The notes under the pieces: model-generated
What the model saw: only the letters and a program-made list of their open reading frames with translations
Database searches by the model: none
What the model was told of the DNA's origin: nothing
Shown: positions 14,522 to 17,677 of the stretch, piece by piece
How the letters are laid out: each line of letters begins with the position of its first letter
Numbering within the stretch: position 1 is the stretch's first letter
Program-made: the position numbers and the translations under genes
Source: CAYQEC01 sp964569015
GTDB lineage: Bacteria; Actinomycetota; Acidimicrobiia; Spongiisociales; UBA5794
Assembly (NCBI GenBank): GCA_964569015.1
Contig: CAZMSN010000039.1
Span: forward strand, 1-17,677
Direction of reading: 5' to 3'
Length of the DNA: 17,677 bases

Positions 14522-15091
14522 TTACCCGCCAGCGCCCTCAGCCTCAGCTTCATCGTTCCCGCGCACGACCCTCAAGGCGTCTCCGAGGTACTGCACGCCC
14601 ACGACGTAGTAGAGCACGAGCCCGGGGATCCCGACGATCCAGGCTGCCCAGACCACCGGGTCACATGGGGTGCCGACCCCGATGAGGAACCAGGCGAGAG
14701 CCGAGTAGAGCAAGAGGGTGGCGAGCTTGCCGAGGCGCCGTACCGCCAATGTGCGGCCGATCCACAGGGCGACGCCGATTGCGCCGAGGGCGATCAGTGC
14801 TTCTCGTACGATCACCGCCACGGCGAACCAGCGCGGCAGATCTCCCGAGATGAGGCCCCCAATGAGGGCGGCTGCGACGGCGAGGCGATCCGCCAGCGGG
14901 TCGAGGATCTTGCCGATCTCGCTCACTTGGCCGAGCCGCCGGGCGAGGTAGCCATCGATCCAATCGGTCGCGCCGATCCCGCCCAGGAGCCACCCGGCTG
15001 CCGCGGCGTTGTCCAGCCCCAACAGGAGCCACAGGAACACCGGCACCAGGAGGAGCCGGAACGTCGAGATCAGGTTGGGGATCGTGACCAT
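14522..15091 (-). CDS. CDP-alcohol phosphatidyltransferase (PgsA-type)
   Basis: An integral membrane enzyme of phospholipid synthesis that joins an alcohol such as glycerol-3-phosphate to CDP-diacylglycerol. 189 residues. The complete catalytic signature D-x2-DG-x2-AR-x8-G-x3-D-x3-D is present at DWIDGYLARRLGQVSEIGKILDPLAD. The opening TIPNLISTFRLLLVPVFLWLLL is typical of phosphatidylglycerophosphate synthase-like members. About five hydrophobic helices follow, then an acidic tail. Position upstream of gcvH mirrors mycobacterial pgsA2 (Rv1822). The alcohol acceptor cannot be fixed from sequence, so I give no symbol. ATG at 15091 follows the preceding stop by 15 bases, with GAAGGCG upstream. 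Confidence 0.92.
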   Translation of the reverse strand: MVTIPNLISTFRLLLVPVFLWLLLGLDNAAAAGWLLGGIGATDWIDGYLARRLGQVSEIGKILDPLADRLAVAAALIGGLISGDLPRWFAVAVIVREALIALGAIGVALWIGRTLAVRRLGKLATLLLYSALAWFLIGVGTPCDPVVWAAWIVGIPGLVLYYVVGVQYLGDALRVVRGNDEAEAEGAGG

Positions 15092-15106
15092 GCCGACGCC
15101 TTCGCG

Positions 15107-15514
15107 TCAGCCGACTCGTACGACCCGGAACCGAATCCTGGCGAGTTCCTCATCCTCGAAGCTCACGATGAACGCGTAGCCCTTGGCATCTGCGAACTCG
15201 ATGTTGTGGAACGGGCTGACGATGGGAACGATGCTCGACGATCCTGGAGGCAGATTGGGTGGAGCGCCCACCCGGAGCCTGCCCTTCGCCTCCACTCCGA
15301 GATCCTGTCCGTCCTCGTCAACGAGCTTCAGGCCGATCTCGAGGTCCCGATGACGTTCATCGGGCTCGATCTCGGCCACCAGTGCCACGGTGAGGCTGCG
15401 GTGGACGACCGGCAGCACTCGTGCGCTGATCGTGTCGAAGCCCCCTCCGAGGACGAAGAGCTTCCCTCCTTGTACCTGTGCCGCATCGGCCAGCATGGAT
15501 GTTGTCAATCGCAC
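15107..15514 (-). CDS. DUF6941-type conserved protein
   Basis: A 135-residue soluble protein. The opening LTTSMLADAAQVQGGKLFVLGGGFDTI (LADAAQ...GKLxxLGGG) is what I recognise as the DUF6941 family of actinobacterial proteins with unknown function. The middle (EIEPDERHRDLEIGLKLVDEDGQDL) and the beta-rich C-terminus (IEFADAKGYAFIVSFEDEELARIRFRVVRV) suggest a beta-sandwich ligand-binding fold, which is inference. Start is GTG at 15514, six bases after GGGGAG; that site lies inside the end of the preceding small ORF, implying translational coupling. A TAGGGT hexamer at 15546-15551 could be an additional -10. First recognisable gene of the minus-strand series. Confidence 0.8.
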   Translation of the reverse strand: MRLTTSMLADAAQVQGGKLFVLGGGFDTISARVLPVVHRSLTVALVAEIEPDERHRDLEIGLKLVDEDGQDLGVEAKGRLRVGAPPNLPPGSSSIVPIVSPFHNIEFADAKGYAFIVSFEDEELARIRFRVVRVG

Positions 15515-15517
15515 GCT

Positions 15518-15664
15518 TCACTCCCCTGCGCCGTCGAGTACATACACCCTACCCTCAGGGTCATGGACCCGAATCCACCGGGTCCCCAAGATCGGGTATC
15601 GGCTCGTGCCGTCGCCGCCTCGATAGCTGATCCGACGGAACGTCACGCCCATACTCACGATCAC
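15518..15664 (-). CDS. Small unrecognised protein, first unit of the repeat array as its 5' end
   Basis: 48 residues if started at the GTG at 15664, or 44 from the in-frame ATG at 15652. I do not recognise the family. The N-terminal part (MGVTFRRISYRGGDG) is encoded in array unit 1, and the C-terminal part (SRYPILGTRWIRVHDPEGR then VYVLDGAGE) continues into unique sequence. The other array units lose the frame by one base and stop after SGDGRAYA. Its last codons contain the GGGGAG site of the DUF6941 gene, and its stop lies four bases before that gene's GTG. TAGGGT stands six bases before GTG 15664, suggesting a leaderless start. Coding status is supported by promoter, coupling and composition, not by homology. 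Confidence 0.5.
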   Translation of the reverse strand: MIVSMGVTFRRISYRGGDGTSRYPILGTRWIRVHDPEGRVYVLDGAGE

Positions 15665-15670
15665 GCACGG

Positions 15671-15676
15671 ACCCTA
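15671..15676 (-). promoter_or_regulatory. Putative -10 (TAGGGT), intact only in array unit 1
   Basis: TAGGGT on the minus strand lies six bases before GTG 15664. The equivalent hexamer in every other visible array unit is TCGGGT, which lacks the essential A of a -10 element. Confidence 0.45.
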
Positions 15677-15832
15677 GCCGCCCCCGCGGCAACGGGTCGG
15701 GCCCAACAGCACCCGAACCTCAGATCATGCATAGGCTCGTCCGTCGCCGCTTCGGTAGCTGATCCGGCGGAACGTCACGCCCATACTCACGATCACGCAC
15801 GGACCCGAGCCGCCCCCGCGGCAACGGGTCGG

Positions 15833-15932
15833 NNNNNNNNNNNNNNNNNNNNNNNNNNNNNNNNNNNNNNNNNNNNNNNNNNNNNNNNNNNNNNNNNNNN
15901 NNNNNNNNNNNNNNNNNNNNNNNNNNNNNNNN
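15833..15932. other. Scaffold gap (100 N) inside the array
   Basis: A 100-N placeholder. The 55 bases before it (15778-15832) are identical to the 55 after it (15933-15987), so the contigs end at a repeat and the gap may be negative (overlapping ends) or hide further units. Confidence 0.95.
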
Positions 15933-16188
15933 CGCCCATACTCACGATCACGCACGGACCCGAGCCGCCCCCGCGGCAACGGGTCGGGCCCAACAGCACC
16001 CGAACCTCAGATCATGCATAGGCTCGTCCGTCGCCGCTTCGGTAGCTGATCCGGCGGAACGTCACGCCCATACTCACGATCACGCACGGACCCGAGCCGC
16101 CCCCGCGGCAACGGGTCGGACCCAACAGCACCCGAACCTGCGATCGCGCATCCCCCCCGAAAGCACCCGGAGTCAACGTGCGAGCGAA

Positions 16189-16194
16189 TAGGCT
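16189..16194 (+). promoter_or_regulatory. Putative -10 (TAGGCT) for the EEP-family gene
   Basis: TAGGCT is followed by nine bases and the GTG start at 16204, with no Shine-Dalgarno site between. A message with at most two or three leader bases is expected. Confidence 0.45.
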
Positions 16195-16203
16195 GCAGCA
16201 ATC

Positions 16204-16902
16204 GTGAATTCTCACCTCCGCATCATGACCGCCAATCTCTACAACGGGCGGGCCCGACCCGAGGCTCTTCGGGAGGTGATCCAGGCCTTCGATCCCGATG
16301 TGCTCGCGGTTCAGGAGATCTCCCCCAACGCCGCCGGCGTGATCGCCGATGCCTTCCCCTTCCGGCAGCTCGAGCCACGCGACGACACTCTGGGCCTCGG
16401 CCTCGCCCTGCGCCGGCCCGGCGTCGTGGACCGGGTGCCCCTCGGCGACCGCACCATGCAGCGTGTCGTGCTCGATCCGGCGTATTGGCTCGGCTTGGGG
16501 TCTCAAGTCGAAGTGCTCAACGTTCATCTCCACAATCCGCTCGACGGTGTGATGCGCGCCGCGAGAGCTGTGCGTCGCCGGCAGTTGGCGGCGCTGCACG
16601 AAGCGCTCGCTCCTCCCTCCCCTCCTCGCGTACTCGTGGGCGATCTGAACGCGACGCCGCTCTGGCCCCTCTACCGGCGCCTTCGGGAAGTGGCCACCGA
16701 TGCTGCCTGCGCCGTGGACTCGACCCGTGCCACCTGGGCGCCGTGGCCCTGGTTGCCCCGGCTGCTACGCATCGACCACGTCTTCGTGCAAGGCCTGGTC
16801 CCCACTGCCGCCGAGACAATCCACATCCGCGGCAGCGATCACAGCGCCCTCGTCGTCGACCTCGACGTGCCGACCGTGGACGCGCCGGTGACGCACGCCT
16901 GA
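16204..16902 (+). CDS. Endonuclease/exonuclease/phosphatase (EEP) family protein
   Basis: A 232-residue metal-dependent phosphodiesterase/phosphatase of the EEP superfamily. The fold's motifs are in order: LRIMTANLYNG (5-15) with the metal-site Asn, DVLAVQEI (about 32-39) with the metal-binding Glu, LNVHLHNPL (strand with the catalytic-region His), VLVGDLNATP (Asp and Asn of the active site), RIDHVFVQG, and the terminal GSDHSALVVDL with the Asp-His pair. It lacks a signal peptide, so it is probably cytoplasmic. Substrate (nucleic acid, lipid headgroup or other) cannot be told. GTG at 16204 is preferred over the internal ATG at 16225 because the latter would remove part of the first strand. 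Transcribed away from the tandem array. Confidence 0.88.
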   Translation: MNSHLRIMTANLYNGRARPEALREVIQAFDPDVLAVQEISPNAAGVIADAFPFRQLEPRDDTLGLGLALRRPGVVDRVPLGDRTMQRVVLDPAYWLGLGSQVEVLNVHLHNPLDGVMRAARAVRRRQLAALHEALAPPSPPRVLVGDLNATPLWPLYRRLREVATDAACAVDSTRATWAPWPWLPRLLRIDHVFVQGLVPTAAETIHIRGSDHSALVVDLDVPTVDAPVTHA

Positions 16903-16972
16903 GTCTCGATTGCATCTCGGTGGCCTACCTCTGCCCGGCTTCGACACCGGTGAGGCGCAATCCGCCGCTCGA

Positions 16973-17188
16973 TCAGGCGGCGTGTACCAGCTCTCGCTCG
17001 CCTGTGAAGCCCCAATCGCTGCTGAACGCGACACACGCGACCCCGCAGCCTGGTTCGAGTCCCCACTGAAGCTCAACCGCTCGGCACGCTCGGCCGAAAG
17101 CGACCGCCCATTCCCACGGCTGGGCGACTTCTCGTGCGACGGTGAGCCGGCCGTCTGGGAGTCTCAGGGTGAACACGAACGTCCTCAT
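16973..17188 (-). CDS. Hypothetical protein, 71 residues
   Basis: The frame reads MRTFVFTLRLPDGRLTVAR, then a PWEWAVAFGRACRAVELQWG stretch and FSSDWGFTGERELVHAA. It has a plausible soluble beta-strand/helix pattern and the G/C-rich third positions of the neighbouring real genes. I do not recognise a family. The ATG at 17188 has no ribosome site or clear promoter. It converges on the EEP gene, ending 70 bases from that stop; I see no terminator between them. Confidence 0.5.
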   Translation of the reverse strand: MRTFVFTLRLPDGRLTVAREVAQPWEWAVAFGRACRAVELQWGLEPGCGVACVAFSSDWGFTGERELVHAA

Positions 17189-17351
17189 ATAGGGAACATC
17201 GGGAGAATCGAGCGCCGGCTACAGAGCGGTTCGTGTTGGGCGGGCGTCAACTCCAGGAGTCCCGCGAGCACTAGTCAGGCTCAGGCCACGATTGTTGCGG
17301 AGATGTGGCGGCAGAGCTGGTCCCGCCGGGGAATCGGCGGCGCTGTGCACC

Positions 17352-17549
17352 ATGGCCGTTTGGTTCTATTGCGCGGCCTTCACCGGGGGTATGGTGCCTT
17401 TGGGAAGCGCCCGGAAACGAGGCCATACCTACCGGGAGGCGGTGGCCCGGCTCTTCGCCGAGGCGCTCGATCTCGACGTGGAACTCGAAGATTCGCTCAC
17501 GATCAACCTCGCCGGCACACAGCTTGCCGCCCGGTACCCGGGTGGGTAG
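17352..17549 (+). CDS. Possible small protein, 65 residues
   Basis: The frame MAVWFYCAAFTGGMVPLG continues to TYREAVARLFAEALDLDVELEDSLTINLAG and ends PGG. The helical and acidic second half looks protein-like, and codon third positions are G/C-rich. There is no Shine-Dalgarno site, the start is uncertain (an internal ATG at 17391 follows GGGGGT), and no family is recognised. It may be a chance frame. Confidence 0.3.
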   Translation: MAVWFYCAAFTGGMVPLGSARKRGHTYREAVARLFAEALDLDVELEDSLTINLAGTQLAARYPGG

Positions 17550-17585
17550 AGGCAACGGCCCTGCGCACCGCCGCCCTGTTCGACG

Positions 17586-17677
17586 TCAGCTGTTGAGAAC
17601 GACCACGGAGCAGGAGCACGTTGTCAGCACCTGTTCGATCCCGGGTCCGAGGTAGAGGCGGCGAGTGCCGGTCCGGG
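17586..17677 (-). CDS. Possible C-terminal end of a gene entering from the right edge
   Basis: One minus-strand frame open to the right edge reads RTGTRRLYLGPGIEQVLTT, then CSCSVVVLNS and TGA at 17588-17586. It looks like a protein C-terminus, but 30 residues are too few for an assignment. Confidence 0.25.
   Translation of the reverse strand, partial: RTGTRRLYLGPGIEQVLTTCSCSVVVLNS

Larger units (their letters stand above)
15590..16152. repeat. 132-base direct tandem repeat array with internal hairpin
   Basis: Directly repeated units with 132-base period: unit 1 at about 15601-15733 (133 bases, one insertion), unit 2 from 15734 into the gap at 15832, a part unit at 15933-16020, and a last unit at 16021 to about 16152. 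Internal units are nearly identical; the outer edges (15590-15600 and 16140-16152) are degenerate but alignable. Each unit carries an inverted repeat: GACCCG and GCCGC, loop CCCC, then GCGGC and CGGGTC, e.g. at 16089-16117. Read on the minus strand, each unit corresponds to the promoter and first codons of the adjacent small gene. Copy number is unresolved because of the gap. Confidence 0.9.

Noticed and set aside
14459..16021. Long plus-strand frame (520 codons) crossing the array and N-gap
   Set aside because: It is antisense to gcvH, pgsA-type and DUF6941 genes and crosses 100 N; it stays open through the repeats only because 132 is divisible by three.
15640..16110. Histidine-rich repeat protein (HAHTHDHART per unit) on the plus strand of the array
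   Set aside because: Attractive as a metal-binding repeat, but it depends on the frame antisense to the small gene, with no start, ribosome site or continuation after the array.
15590..16152. CRISPR array
   Set aside because: Units are 132 bases and identical throughout; there are no unique spacers between short repeats and no cas genes in the window.
16152..16158. Poly-C run as a phase-variation switch for the EEP gene
   Set aside because: Seven Cs in noncoding sequence of a high-G+C genome, upstream of the putative -10; no evidence for variation.
17625..17660. tRNA T-arm-like GTTCGATCC
   Set aside because: The flanking bases do not pair as a five-base T-stem, and no anticodon or acceptor stem can be drawn.

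Overview
The window is a scaffold piece from a high-G+C Gram-positive-type bacterium. I read it as Actinomycetota, most plausibly an uncultured Acidimicrobiia-like lineage (the class is inference). The evidence is strong G/C third-position bias, a run of genes matching in order the mycobacterial Rv1822-Rv1832 neighbourhood (pgsA-type, gcvH, GarA-like FHA protein, MerR, bifunctional nuclease, second MerR, glycine cleavage gene), a polyphosphate glucokinase, and many starts that look leaderless. Three runs of exactly 100 N (3966-4065, 8600-8699, 15833-15932) are scaffolding gaps of unknown true size; they cut through or beside four genes.

Layout. 1-3253, minus strand: glycogen phosphorylase (5' part only), a small glycine-rich membrane protein and a Na+/phosphate cotransporter. 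3604-4580: the 5' end of a neutral zinc metallopeptidase runs into a gap at a short direct repeat, facing a YqgE/AlgH protein that has lost its C-terminus to the same gap. 4657-6997: an AI-2E family permease and a divergent adenosine deaminase sharing a very short control region. 7037-15664: one long minus-strand gene series, read in transcription order as small ORF, DUF6941-type protein, CDP-alcohol phosphatidyltransferase, gcvH, FHA protein, MerR regulator, D-Ala-D-Ala carboxypeptidase, hypoxanthine phosphoribosyltransferase, bifunctional nuclease, second MerR, nuclease-like protein, gcvT, [gap], polyphosphate glucokinase and monoacylglycerol-lipase-like hydrolase. 15590-16152: a 132-bp direct tandem array. 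16204-16902: an endonuclease/exonuclease/phosphatase-family enzyme. 16903-17677: small unrecognised ORFs.

How the genes fit together. gcvH and gcvT are two parts of the glycine cleavage system, with an FHA switch protein and two MerR regulators between them as in mycobacteria. Hypoxanthine phosphoribosyltransferase and adenosine deaminase are purine salvage. Glycogen phosphorylase, polyphosphate glucokinase and the phosphate transporter are compatible with glycogen/polyphosphate storage, though that link is only inference.

The least ordinary signals are: the 132-bp array, whose units carry decayed copies of the promoter and 5' end of the adjacent small gene; a repeated start-site architecture (TANNNT, six bases, start codon) at four genes; an apparent CTG start; and a perfect DnaA box abutting the promoter of the second MerR gene. 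I found no new defence, CRISPR or mobile system.
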